From NCBI GenBank assembly GCA_943908425.1, contig CALTTC010000002.1, positions 92,024 through 156,023 on the forward strand: a DNA stretch of 64,000 nucleotides, read 5' to 3'. This document shows, one piece after another, positions 20,109 through 28,245 of this stretch (position 1 is the stretch's first letter; each line of letters starts with the position of its first letter). The position numbers were made by a program, and so were the translations under genes. Source of the DNA: an uncultured Moraxella sp. GTDB lineage: Bacteria; Pseudomonadota; Gammaproteobacteria; Pseudomonadales; Moraxellaceae. Below the pieces are notes generated by a model. That model was not told the origin of the DNA. It did no database searches and was given only the letters and a program-made list of their open reading frames with translations.

Positions 20109-20882
20109 ATGACTCACCATACCCCAGCACTAAGCCCGCAAGCCTTAACAAAAATATGTGACGATTTATTAAACCCTGATGCCTTTGATGACTACTGCTC
20201 CAACGGCTTGCAGATTGATGGCGGGCAAGCAATCAGCCATATCGTGACCGGTGTCGCCGCCTGTCAGGCTTTAATAGACCGCGCCATAGCCGTGCAAGCA
20301 CAGGCGATTATCGTTCATCACGGCTATTTTTGGAAGGGGGAGTCACAGCCACTGACCGATATGAAAGGCAAACGTATCCGCACCCTACTACAAAATGGCA
20401 TCTCACTACTTGCCTATCATTTACCCTTGGATGCGCACACCACATTGGGCAATAACGCCCTACTGGCACAGGCGCTGGAGTTACAAATTACAGGCGCGCT
20501 CTACCCCAAAGAACGCCACCCTATAGGCAATATGGCAACTTGCACGCCCATTAGTGCACGTGATTTCGCCCAAAAAATCACCACCGTCTTAGGGCGCGCA
20601 CCACTGCATTTAGGCGATGGCGACAAAATTTTACGCAACGTAGCGCTATGCACAGGTGCCGCCCAAGATATGCTGACACAAGCTTATAAGATGGGCGCTG
20701 ATGCGTTTATTTCTGGGGAAGTATCAGAGCGTACCACGCACGAAGCACGGGAGCTTGGCGTGCATTATTTTGCCTGTGGTCATCACGCTACCGAAACCTT
20801 TGGCGTGCGCGCCCTAAGCGACTGGCTAACCCGTGAACACAAGCTGTCTTGCGAATTTATTGATATCAATAATCCTGTTTGA
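20109..20882 (+). CDS. Nif3-like dinuclear metal center protein (YbgI family)
   Basis: A 257-residue member of the Nif3/YbgI family, toroidal hexamers with a two-metal site, often annotated GTP cyclohydrolase 1 type 2 although the cellular role is unclear. Metal-ligand segments are seen: IIVHHGYFWKG (His-His), AYHLPLDAH (Asp) and the C-terminal FACGHHATE (His, Glu). AAGGAA is just upstream of the ATG. Divergently oriented from the DegS-like gene, with 190 bases between them. Confidence 0.9.
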   Translation: MTHHTPALSPQALTKICDDLLNPDAFDDYCSNGLQIDGGQAISHIVTGVAACQALIDRAIAVQAQAIIVHHGYFWKGESQPLTDMKGKRIRTLLQNGISLLAYHLPLDAHTTLGNNALLAQALELQITGALYPKERHPIGNMATCTPISARDFAQKITTVLGRAPLHLGDGDKILRNVALCTGAAQDMLTQAYKMGADAFISGEVSERTTHEARELGVHYFACGHHATETFGVRALSDWLTREHKLSCEFIDINNPV

Positions 20883-20928
20883 TACCGTTTCTTAATTTTC
20901 CAAAAATTGCTTTTTAAGCCCTACCTCT

Positions 20929-20959
20929 GACCACTAGTAAAGACTATTCGCTAGTGGTC
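20929..20959. terminator. Inverted repeat after the Nif3-like gene
   Basis: GACCACTAG (20929-20937) pairs perfectly with CTAGTGGTC (20951-20959) across a 13-base loop. The following T tract is weak, so it may terminate the Nif3-like gene inefficiently or serve another role. The rest of the 380-base gap up to the MltF-like gene is AT-rich and shows nothing further. Confidence 0.5.
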
Positions 20960-21261
20960 TTGATTACAAAATTATAAACTGTCTAATCCATTGAATTTAT
21001 TTAAATTTTCTTTGCATAATTATATCAGTAAACAAATGTATATTGACTTTTTTTACTTTAACTCAATTTTACCTAAACATTGGTAAAATAAAAGTTATTC
21101 GCATTTATTACAAAAATTTCAAGCATTTTTCTAGCCGTTTGTCTTAATTTTACTACCGTTTATCATTATTTTCTTAAGTAACCTTGCACATCCATGCTGA
21201 TTTGACGATAGTAGCGACAACTTAATTTGTGCGTTTAATGAGTTCGCCATTAGGAGACACG

Positions 21262-22443
21262 ATGCACTGTATTGAAGAGAATTTAATAATAAAAGCCTTA
21301 CCCTATCATTTACGTAACGCTGTTTATGAGCCGTTAGCGCCACAACAGCGTATGAACGTGCCCTTTTATCCAGTACCTAGCGTGCCAAAGTTACAGACGC
21401 GCCGACACTTATTGATTGCTATCCAAGCTATAGCTTTGGGTGCTTGTTTGCTACTATTGACTGGCAGTCACACCAAATCTAACCTAGATAGCTTAGATAA
21501 TGTTATTTTGAGCAAAACATTAACCATCGCAACCACCGCCACAGCAATCCCCAATGCTCACGCGCACCCGCATGGCTTAGGTTATGATGTCGCAAACCGT
21601 TACGCCAACCACTTAGGCGCAAAGTTGATTGTCAAATCCTACCCCACGAGTGCTGCTGCCCGTGTCGCCTTGCAAGATGGGGAAGTACATTTTTTGTTAG
21701 CAGATGATGCCGAAGCAAGCCAAAATTTTATTAGTCAGTCGGCAAGCTGTGATAGCCCTGTGGCAAAAGCCTTGGCTAGCGATACCCAGCTAATATTTCG
21801 CGGTGGTGATGAGCGACTAGCCGCAAATGCCAACGCTTACATCTGTGCCCCAACCACACTTGCCACAAGTGAGCGCGTTGCTAAGTTTTATGATGATAAT
21901 TTATTGAATGCCTATAGTCAGCAGCGCTTTGCTACAGTGATGGCACAGCGCTTGCCGTTGTACGAATATGCCTTTAGAACTTATGCCAAAAAATACGCGC
22001 ACGACTGGCAGTTACTGGTGGCGATTGGTTATCAAGAATCGCAATTAAATCCAAATGCGATCTCCCCAACTGGCGTGCAAGGCATTATGATGCTCACGCG
22101 CGACACTGCCAAAGCCATGGATATTGCCGACCGCACCGACCCCAGTCAAAGCATTCAAGGCGGCGCCAAATACTTAGCAAAATTGCAAGACAGTTTTAGC
22201 GATATTCCCGCCTCTGAACGCTTATGGTTTGTGTTAGCTGGCTACAATATGGGACCCAATGCAGTGCGCGATGTGCAGGCGCGGATTCGTGACGCCGGCA
22301 AAGACCCAAACATTTGGGGCAATTTTTATAGCTATCTTAGTGCCAACGCCGCCGATAACTCGCGCTATGTCCAGTGTATGCACTATGTTACTGGCATTCG
22401 GCATTATTTAAGCCTATTAAAAACCGGCGAATATACCGCCTAA
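21262..22443 (+). CDS. MltF-like lytic transglycosylase with N-terminal transmembrane anchor
   Basis: A peptidoglycan-cleaving enzyme. The C-terminal domain is a soluble lytic transglycosylase (family 1E-like): catalytic Glu in AIGYQESQLNPNAISPTGVQG, followed by MMLTRDTAKAM, and the GGAKYLAKL and LAGYNMGPNAV motifs. The middle region resembles one part of a periplasmic solute-binding domain, as in MltF, but is short. ATG 21262 was chosen because TAGGAG lies a few bases upstream, giving 393 residues versus about 518 in E. coli MltF. Instead of a lipoprotein signal there is a 50-residue polar N-terminus then a membrane helix (HLLIAIQAIALGACLLLLTG), suggesting a type II membrane protein. Confidence 0.8.
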   Translation: MHCIEENLIIKALPYHLRNAVYEPLAPQQRMNVPFYPVPSVPKLQTRRHLLIAIQAIALGACLLLLTGSHTKSNLDSLDNVILSKTLTIATTATAIPNAHAHPHGLGYDVANRYANHLGAKLIVKSYPTSAAARVALQDGEVHFLLADDAEASQNFISQSASCDSPVAKALASDTQLIFRGGDERLAANANAYICAPTTLATSERVAKFYDDNLLNAYSQQRFATVMAQRLPLYEYAFRTYAKKYAHDWQLLVAIGYQESQLNPNAISPTGVQGIMMLTRDTAKAMDIADRTDPSQSIQGGAKYLAKLQDSFSDIPASERLWFVLAGYNMGPNAVRDVQARIRDAGKDPNIWGNFYSYLSANAADNSRYVQCMHYVTGIRHYLSLLKTGEYTA

Positions 22444-22461
22444 TTATGCTATAATAATCCC

Positions 22462-22851
22462 ATGATTGTTATTTTAGTCACCAGTAGCCCCACGAGTCAG
22501 CGCGCCCACGAAGCAGTCGCCTATGCGACAGAGCAACTGACACAAGGTCACCCTGTCGCCGTATTTTTTTATGCTGATGGCGTAAGCGTCGCTAATCGCT
22601 TACGTTGGCTCTCCGCTCAGGTGAGCGACACAGCGGCACAATGGCAAGCATTGCATAGGCAATTTGGCTTGGCACTGCCCGTTTGTGTGAGTGCAGCGCT
22701 CGCCCGTGGTATTATCGACAGCGACAACGCCACTCGCCACAATTTAAGTGGCGACACCTTACTTGCGCCTTTTTATTTGACGGGGCTCACAGACTTTTTA
22801 GATTTATTAGAAAGTAGTGCAGAGGCAAATAGAACTTTGGTGCAATTTTGA
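22462..22851 (+). CDS. tusD: Sulfur relay protein TusD (DsrE family)
   Basis: A small DsrE-fold protein that accepts persulfide sulfur from TusA in the relay leading to 2-thiouridine at tRNA wobble positions via MnmA. The active-site cysteine is in LPVCVSAALARGI, at the position used in TusD, and the N-terminal TSSPTSQRAHEAVAYA segment is typical. 129 residues. Its stop codon overlaps the TTG start of tusC by four bases (TTGA). Confidence 0.9.
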   Translation: MIVILVTSSPTSQRAHEAVAYATEQLTQGHPVAVFFYADGVSVANRLRWLSAQVSDTAAQWQALHRQFGLALPVCVSAALARGIIDSDNATRHNLSGDTLLAPFYLTGLTDFLDLLESSAEANRTLVQF

Positions 22852-23153
22852 AAATTTTAGTGATATTACAAAGTTCGGATGAGTTATTAGCTTATGAAGG
22901 CTTAAGCTTGGCTTTTTTATTAGCAAGCTTTGACCACCACGTATCGCTACAGATGCATGGCAAGCTTGTCCCTTTATTGCAGTCACAAAGTGGCTGTATT
23001 TATGGCATGTTGCAAGCCATTGCACTTTATGATATTAGCCATATAAGTGTGTCTTGCTATGCCGATTTTGCCACACTAGATAGCGCAATTACCGCCCTAC
23101 TGCACGAAGAGACGCCCGATATCAGCGCCTTTGATGGCGTGCTATCTTTTTAA
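22848..23153 (+). CDS. tusC: Sulfur relay protein TusC (DsrF family)
   Basis: A DsrF-like subunit of the TusBCD complex. The segments AYEGLSLAFLLASFDHHVS, ALYDISHISV and the ending FDGVLSF match TusC (compare GLYDIEQCWV and YDVILRF). Translation appears to start at TTG 22848, overlapping the tusD stop. 101 residues, shorter than E. coli TusC (119). No tusB follows; the next gene, ten bases on, is tusE. Confidence 0.8.
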   Translation: MKILVILQSSDELLAYEGLSLAFLLASFDHHVSLQMHGKLVPLLQSQSGCIYGMLQAIALYDISHISVSCYADFATLDSAITALLHEETPDISAFDGVLSF

Positions 23154-23162
23154 GAGCTGACG

Positions 23163-23483
23163 ATGACAAGCCAACCACTTCTTGACCAAGATGGGCATTT
23201 ATGCGACCATACCTTATGGACACCTGCCATTGCCCAGACTTTAGCAGATACGCTTGATGTTACTTTGACACCGCTGCACTTGCAGATTTTGCTCGCCACA
23301 CGGCAATTTTTTGCCACTTATCATCACGCACCGACCACCCGTCCCCTGATTAAATACCTTGCCACCCAGCTTGATGACACCCCCCTTGACAATCAAACCC
23401 TGCAAAGCCTTTTTAAGACAGGGCTTGTGGCGCGCCATATCAACCGCTTAGCAGGACTGCCAAAACCCGCTAACTGTCTATAA
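23163..23483 (+). CDS. tusE: Sulfur carrier protein TusE (DsrC family)
   Basis: Receives sulfur from the TusBCD complex and passes it to MnmA for tRNA 2-thiouridine synthesis. The DsrC/TusE hallmark, a penultimate reactive cysteine at the flexible C-terminus, is present (LPKPANCL), as are the family segments WTPAIAQTLADTLDV and TRPLIKYL. 106 residues. Last gene of the tusD-tusC-tusE cluster; it meets trmL tail-to-tail with no gap. Confidence 0.93.
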   Translation: MTSQPLLDQDGHLCDHTLWTPAIAQTLADTLDVTLTPLHLQILLATRQFFATYHHAPTTRPLIKYLATQLDDTPLDNQTLQSLFKTGLVARHINRLAGLPKPANCL

Positions 23484-24008
23484 TTAACGGGACGTTGGTT
23501 TATCATAGCCCACACTTTTGCCAACATCACCAACAAAACCCCATTGCCGCCAAACTTCATACAAACAAATTGCCACGCTGTTAGACAAATTAAGACTGCG
23601 CGAATCAGGGAGCATGGGCAAGCGTAGCCAGTTATTCATACCAATATCGGCACGGATAATTTCTGGCAAACCTTCGGTTTCGGAACCAAAAACCAGTGCT
23701 AACTCATTGCTTGCCGACGCACGCTTAGTAAAATCAATGGCATAAAAACTGCCACTAAATTTGGTAGTCAGTGCAAAAAGCGGTATCTGCCCCAAATGGT
23801 CTTTGAAAGCTTGCCAATCGCGGTGCACGTTAATATGCGCATATTCGTGGTAATCTAGCCCAGCACGGCGCAATTTTTTATCATCCAAATCAAACCCTAA
23901 CGGCTGAAGCAGATGTAGCACCGCACCAGTATTGGCACATAAGCGGATAATATTGCCTGTATTCGCGGCAATTTTGGGATGAACTAAAACAATATGTAAT
24001 TTTTTCAT
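23484..24008 (-). CDS. trmL: tRNA (cytidine(34)-2'-O)-methyltransferase
   Basis: A SPOUT-class methyltransferase that 2'-O-methylates the wobble nucleotide of leucine tRNAs. The N-terminus (HIVLVHPKIAANTGNIIRLC) contains the N-x-G-N-x-x-R motif; FGSETEGLP and the knot-forming LRLPMLPDSRSLNLSNSVA region complete the SAM-binding trefoil knot. ATG 24008 was chosen over an upstream in-frame start at 24041 because GGAAA lies just before it and the protein then starts like known TrmL. Divergent from the entericidin-like gene. Confidence 0.94.
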   Translation of the reverse strand: MKKLHIVLVHPKIAANTGNIIRLCANTGAVLHLLQPLGFDLDDKKLRRAGLDYHEYAHINVHRDWQAFKDHLGQIPLFALTTKFSGSFYAIDFTKRASASNELALVFGSETEGLPEIIRADIGMNNWLRLPMLPDSRSLNLSNSVAICLYEVWRQWGFVGDVGKSVGYDKPTSR

Positions 24009-24062
24009 AAAAATTTCCAAAAATAGTGGCTTTTCGTGCAAAAATTAGGTAATATAGTAGAC

Positions 24063-24076
24063 GTGTAATGTTACAC
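24063..24076. promoter_or_regulatory. Palindrome upstream of the entericidin-like gene
   Basis: GTGTAATGTTACAC has perfect 6-bp arms. It sits just after a TAATATAGT stretch that could be the -10 region of the entericidin-like gene, in the trmL divergent spacer, so it could be an operator or lie at the transcription start. Confidence 0.35.
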
Positions 24077-24104
24077 ATCATTTTATCATTGTTAAGGGTT
24101 CACT

Positions 24105-24245
24105 ATGAAAAAAGTTATCATCGCCTCTTTGGCCGCTGCTGTTGTACTGACTGGCTGTAACACTTTTAAAGGTCTTGGTAAAGACATCAGCAAAGGCGGT
24201 CAAGCCGTCACCAACACCGCTCAAGACGTACAACAAAAAATCTAA
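24105..24245 (+). CDS. Entericidin-like small lipoprotein
   Basis: A 46-residue lipoprotein precursor. The signal MKKVIIASLAAAVVLTGC has lipobox LTGC, and the mature peptide NTFKGLGKDISKGGQAVTN resembles the entericidin A/B family (GxGkDIxkgGxxi). Those peptides are small, membrane-active envelope lipoproteins that in enterobacteria form a toxin/antidote pair; only one copy is seen here. TAAGGG lies nine bases before the ATG, and a strong terminator follows the stop codon. Confidence 0.88.
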   Translation: MKKVIIASLAAAVVLTGCNTFKGLGKDISKGGQAVTNTAQDVQQKI

Positions 24246-24260
24246 GGATAATTTATCCTA

Positions 24261-24289
24261 AAAAGAGCCAAAATATCGGCTCTTTTTTT
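24261..24289. terminator. Bidirectional terminator between the entericidin-like gene and hemW
   Basis: AAAAGAGCC (24261-24269) pairs with GGCTCTTTT (24278-24286), with T runs on both strands. It serves the entericidin-like gene on the plus strand and overlaps the hemW stop codon on the minus strand. Confidence 0.85.
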
Positions 24290-25484
24290 ATGGCATAAAA
24301 GCTTGAACCAGCGTATTTAAAAACCTAAAACCCTTTGCGGTAGGGGCAAGCTGTGTGGATGAACGCACCATTAAGCCTTGCTCCTGCAAGCGTTGCCAAG
24401 TAGGTGTTAGCACATCAGGGTCAAGCGCGGTCGTCTGCACAAAGTTGGCAAGGGTAGTACCAGCACGCAAGCGCAACGCATTTAGCATATACTCTAGCAC
24501 AAGCTCATCAGCGCCAAGCTTAGATACCGCCACAAATTTTGGATAACTGTTGCTTAGGCTGTCATAGTTTAAATAGTCTTTTGGCGTACGCGATTTGCTA
24601 AAGCGGTAAATGCCCCCTGCCTGCCAATTGGGCATATCCCTATCCCCCACGAATGCTGACGCCAAAGTCACCTTGCCGTGCGCGCCAGCACCGATTGCCA
24701 AATAATCACCAAATTGCCAGTAATTAACATTATGACGACAAGGCGTGTCAGTCAAAGCAGTCCACGCGGATACTTCATAATTATTAAACTGCGCTTGCAA
24801 TAACGCCTGTGCCCCTGCCATCTCAATAGTAGCGAGTACCTCATCATCGGGCAAAGTGGGCGGCTTACGATAAAAGGCGGTGTTGGGCTCAATGGTTAGC
24901 TGATACCAAGAAATATGGCTTGCTCCTAGTTGTTGTGCCATTTGTATATCTGCTAGCGCCGTCTCTACAGTTTGGTTTGGTAAGCCGTGCATTAAATCAA
25001 CATTGAGCCTAGCAAATCCTGCCTGTTTTGCGGCGGTGATGGCATGGATAGCATGCTCGCGATGATGAATGCGCCCCAGTAACTTAAGCGCAGGTTCATC
25101 AAAGCTTTGCACCCCAAGCGATAAACGATTGATACCAAGCGCCACATAATGAGCAAAGGGGGCGTGCTCAACCGTGGCCGGATTTGCCTCAAGGGTAATC
25201 TCACAATCGGGCGCCAAATGGTATAGCGCATGTAAGGCGGTAAATAAACGCTCGTATTCTGCAATCGGCAACAACGACGGCGTGCCACCCCCAATAAAAA
25301 TACTTTGGATTGTGCGTCCTTGCGCCAAAACCACTTGCGCGCGTGCATCAGCAATCAAGGCATTAACATAAGCATTAAAGGGCGCATCACTTGGCAGGGC
25401 GTGCGAATTAAAATCACAATAGGGGCATTTTTTGACACACCAAGGGACGTGGATATATAAGGACAGTGGCGGTAACGTCTGCAC
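24288..25484 (-). CDS. hemW: HemW-like radical SAM protein
   Basis: A radical SAM protein related to coproporphyrinogen III dehydrogenase; HemW members bind heme and act in heme trafficking rather than oxidation of coproporphyrinogen. The [4Fe-4S] motif CVKKCPYCDFNSH near residue 16 has the CxxxCxxC cysteines and the extra Phe-Asn-Ser of the HemN/HemW group; FIGGGTPSLL and LGVQSFDEPALKLLGRIH are also typical. 398 residues, GTG start one base after the helicase stop codon, so the two are probably translationally coupled. Confidence 0.92.
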   Translation of the reverse strand: MQTLPPLSLYIHVPWCVKKCPYCDFNSHALPSDAPFNAYVNALIADARAQVVLAQGRTIQSIFIGGGTPSLLPIAEYERLFTALHALYHLAPDCEITLEANPATVEHAPFAHYVALGINRLSLGVQSFDEPALKLLGRIHHREHAIHAITAAKQAGFARLNVDLMHGLPNQTVETALADIQMAQQLGASHISWYQLTIEPNTAFYRKPPTLPDDEVLATIEMAGAQALLQAQFNNYEVSAWTALTDTPCRHNVNYWQFGDYLAIGAGAHGKVTLASAFVGDRDMPNWQAGGIYRFSKSRTPKDYLNYDSLSNSYPKFVAVSKLGADELVLEYMLNALRLRAGTTLANFVQTTALDPDVLTPTWQRLQEQGLMVRSSTQLAPTAKGFRFLNTLVQAFMP

Positions 25485-25485
25485 G

Positions 25486-26655
25486 CTAACTCTCTAGTTC
25501 AAATTGGGTCAGCACAAGACGTTTTTTTAAGTGCTGTTCTAAAGCCGTGACATTAAAGGCGTCATTTTCATCAATCAGGCTAATGGCTACCCCTGCCCTA
25601 CCCGCTCTGCCTGTGCGCCCAATGCGGTGCACATAATCATCGGGACTGTCTGGCAAATTATAATTAATTACCAGCGCCACATCATCCACGTGAATGCCCC
25701 GCCCTGCAACGTCGGTGGCAACAAGTACGGTTGCCATACCTGCCTGAAAAGCCGCCAAATGACGCTCACGCCTGTCTTGGGCAATGTCTCCTGATAGGGC
25801 GACTACCGTATTTTTAGGGAAATGATGGGCAAGATAGGTAACCAATTTGTTCACTTGGTGCTTGCTATTAGCAAAGACAATAACTTTATCATTTGGTGGC
25901 TGTTGGTGCAGCAAAGCCAACAATGCCGCCATTTTTTGCGCCTCACTTAACAAATAAAACCGCTCGGTAATATCTATATTGGTTGTTTGGCTACTTGTTA
26001 CGCTCACCATGACTGGCTTATATAGCCAGCGGTGCGCCAAATTAAGCACGTCAGCATTAAAGGTCGCAGAAAATAACAAACTTTGGCGCTGGGTGTTAGC
26101 GGGTAATTTTGCCACTATCTGCTTAATGGCAACAATAAAGCCCATATCCAGCATACGGTCAGCTTCATCAAGCACCAAAATCTCTACCCGATCCACAAAC
26201 AATATCCCACGCGTAAGCCAATCCAAAATTCGCCCAGGCGTGCCAATCACAATATCCAACGGACGCTGGTTGATGGCTTTTGCTTGCTGTGCCGCGTTGC
26301 TACCGCCTGTCAAGCACAGATTATAAAAGCATCCGCTATTTATGCTTTCACAATCTTTAAAAATCTGCTGGGCTAATTCACGCGTGGGCGCCAAAACAAG
26401 CGCGCGTGGCTCACCAACATAGCGTATTTCATCAGGGGTGAAAGGATGTTTTTCTAGCGCATGCAAAATTGTCAGTAAAAACGCCATGGTTTTACCCGTG
26501 CCAGTTTGCGCCTGTCCAATAGCATCAAAGCCCGCTAAAGTATGCGGTAAAATCTGCGCTTGAATTGCTGTTGGCGTCGTAAAGCTTAGGCACGCCAATG
26601 TCTCTTCGGATAACCCAAGCTGCGCAAAGTCGGTGATGGGGGCGGTATCTGTCAT
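25486..26655 (-). CDS. rhlB: DEAD-box ATP-dependent RNA helicase (RhlB-like)
   Basis: An RNA helicase of 389 residues with all main motifs in order: Q-motif (FTTPTAIQAQ), Walker A AQTGTGKT, PTRELA, GTPGR, DEAD (VLDEADRMLD), SAT, and the C-terminal ATDVAGRGIHVDDV and HRIGRTGRAGR. The AQTGTGKTMAFL sequence and compact C-terminus fit RhlB, the degradosome helicase, better than RhlE. Start overlaps the stop of the upstream secreted-protein gene... on this strand that gene (26655-27092) precedes it with a one-base TAATG overlap. Confidence 0.85.
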   Translation of the reverse strand: MTDTAPITDFAQLGLSEETLACLSFTTPTAIQAQILPHTLAGFDAIGQAQTGTGKTMAFLLTILHALEKHPFTPDEIRYVGEPRALVLAPTRELAQQIFKDCESINSGCFYNLCLTGGSNAAQQAKAINQRPLDIVIGTPGRILDWLTRGILFVDRVEILVLDEADRMLDMGFIVAIKQIVAKLPANTQRQSLLFSATFNADVLNLAHRWLYKPVMVSVTSSQTTNIDITERFYLLSEAQKMAALLALLHQQPPNDKVIVFANSKHQVNKLVTYLAHHFPKNTVVALSGDIAQDRRERHLAAFQAGMATVLVATDVAGRGIHVDDVALVINYNLPDSPDDYVHRIGRTGRAGRAGVAISLIDENDAFNVTALEQHLKKRLVLTQFELES

Positions 26656-27092
26656 TAAGGCGCGGTGGCACTATCGCCGTGCAGGCAAGACATCAAACTT
26701 TGCTCTGTTAAGTCGCTGACAAAGGCTTGCTTAGCGCTTGCCGTCTTAGCAATGGGCGCTTGATAGACGCTCTCCAAGGCATTTTTCCACAACTTACCGA
26801 TACGCGTAACAAACACTGGATTGGAAAAATGTTGTTGTAATTCTGCCAATTCTTGCGCCAACAATGCTTCAGTACGCGCCTTATCGCTACCGGCTTGACG
26901 TTCACTTGCCGCCAAATATACCCCACTGGTTGCCAAGATACACACACTTGCCGCAAGCTCATCATCTGTTAATGGGGCACTGTTAGCATTAGCAGGTAAG
27001 GCAATAGCGGAGGCAATAAGCAAAGTTACGCCACAAAGTACGCGATGAATAGGCAATTGCCGAATTAAACGTTGCATAATCGTCTCACTCAT
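26655..27092 (-). CDS. Secreted or periplasmic protein of unknown function
   Basis: A 145-residue protein with an N-terminal signal (HRVLCGVTLLIASAIALPANA) and a mostly helical mature part with two cysteines (ASVCILA and MSCLHG) that may form a disulfide. Not recognised. An alternative start lies at the second Met (27077). Its stop overlaps the helicase start (TAATG), placing it first in a run with the helicase and hemW. Confidence 0.6.
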   Translation of the reverse strand: MSETIMQRLIRQLPIHRVLCGVTLLIASAIALPANANSAPLTDDELAASVCILATSGVYLAASERQAGSDKARTEALLAQELAELQQHFSNPVFVTRIGKLWKNALESVYQAPIAKTASAKQAFVSDLTEQSLMSCLHGDSATAP

Positions 27093-27187
27093 TTAAAAGC
27101 CTTAGTGTAGCATAAAGACAGTGGCAAGCGCCAATCAAATCCGCGCCAAATGGCTTTAACGCAAATTTACCACCGCAATACACAAAA

Positions 27188-27215
27188 AATAGCCCAAAAC
27201 ACATTTGGGCTATTT
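27188..27215 (-). terminator. Terminator of the cold-shock gene
   Basis: AATAGCCCAAA (from 27188) pairs with TTTGGGCTATT (to about 27215). On the minus strand it is followed by a T run, 13 bases past the cold-shock stop codon. Confidence 0.85.
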
Positions 27216-27228
27216 GGTATTTATTGGT

Positions 27229-27438
27229 TTATACCTTGCTAACTTCTTCAGCTTGCAAGCCTTTTTCCCCTTCAGTAACAACAAATTCTACCGTTTGCCC
27301 TTCTTGCAAAGAGCGATAGCCGTCACCTTGAATGGCACGAAAATGCACAAAAATATCTTCGCCACTTGCCCGCTGGATAAACCCAAATCCTTTGCTGTCA
27401 TTGAACCACTTAACGACACCTTGTTCACGCACTGCCAT
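27229..27438 (-). CDS. Cold-shock domain protein (CspA family)
   Basis: A 69-residue single-stranded nucleic-acid-binding protein acting as RNA chaperone. Both RNA-binding motifs are present: RNP1 KGFGFI and RNP2 DIFVHF, in the standard five-strand OB-fold length. AGGTG precedes the ATG. Divergent from aroQ with 200 bases between, which leaves room for a long 5' leader of the type that controls many csp genes. Which csp paralogue it is cannot be told. Confidence 0.95.
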   Translation of the reverse strand: MAVREQGVVKWFNDSKGFGFIQRASGEDIFVHFRAIQGDGYRSLQEGQTVEFVVTEGEKGLQAEEVSKV

Positions 27439-27638
27439 ATAATCACCTTTTTAATCTTAACAACGCTAATTTTAACGACAAATTTTGTCCGCCCAAAGCG
27501 CTTTGCACACATTTTTGCTACAAGCTTACACGCTTGGGTAATACTTGCCCCTTATAATACCACGATAATTCTGTCTTGCAAGTATTTTGTAACAAAAATT
27601 TTGTAGCATTGTTATTTAAGCCCCGTAAGAGATAACCT

Positions 27639-28103
27639 ATGGCTGATATGACCCACCATTTAGCGCTGATCAATGGTCCAAATTTGCACCTATTAGGCAA
27701 GCGCGAACCGCACATTTATGGCACGACAACCCTTGCCACCATTGAACAAAACCTTGCCACCCTTGCCACAAAACACGGTATCCATTTAACCACCTTACAA
27801 TCCAATCATGAAGGGGTCATTGTGGATTTTATTGGCGACATTGGTATACTAGCTACCACACCCGTTGATGGGGTGATTATCAATCCTGCCGCTTTTACGC
27901 ACACTTCCGTCGCCATTCGTGATGCACTATCAGCACTGAATAAGCCCTTTGTTGAAGTGCATTTATCCAACATTCACGCGCGTGAAGCCTTTCGCCACCA
28001 TTCCTATTTTTCTGATCAAGCGGTTGGGGTGATTTGTGGCTTAGGCGTGCAAGGTTATGAGCTGGCACTGCAATGGTTTATCCAGCATTTTGCCCAAGCA
28101 TAG
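27639..28103 (+). CDS. aroQ: 3-dehydroquinate dehydratase, type II
   Basis: Dehydrates 3-dehydroquinate to 3-dehydroshikimate in the shikimate pathway. A 154-residue dodecameric type II enzyme with [17 protein letters not shown] (the Arg and Tyr of the mobile active-site loop), [12 protein letters not shown], the substrate-binding [17 protein letters not shown] and [18 protein letters not shown]. Monocistronic. A 140-base gap separates it from purD. Confidence 0.97.
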   Translation: MADMTHHLALINGPNLHLLGKREPHIYGTTTLATIEQNLATLATKHGIHLTTLQSNHEGVIVDFIGDIGILATTPVDGVIINPAAFTHTSVAIRDALSALNKPFVEVHLSNIHAREAFRHHSYFSDQAVGVICGLGVQGYELALQWFIQHFAQA

Positions 28104-28245
28104 CTTAAAAATTTATCAAGTTATGCCGTCTGCTTTGGGTTATTTTTAAATGTGGCAATTATCAAGCGCACTTTAACCATACGCAACCCTTTCTAATCGC
28201 AAATAAATCCTTTATAATTAACTTTTGTAATTGTTAAGGGAAACG

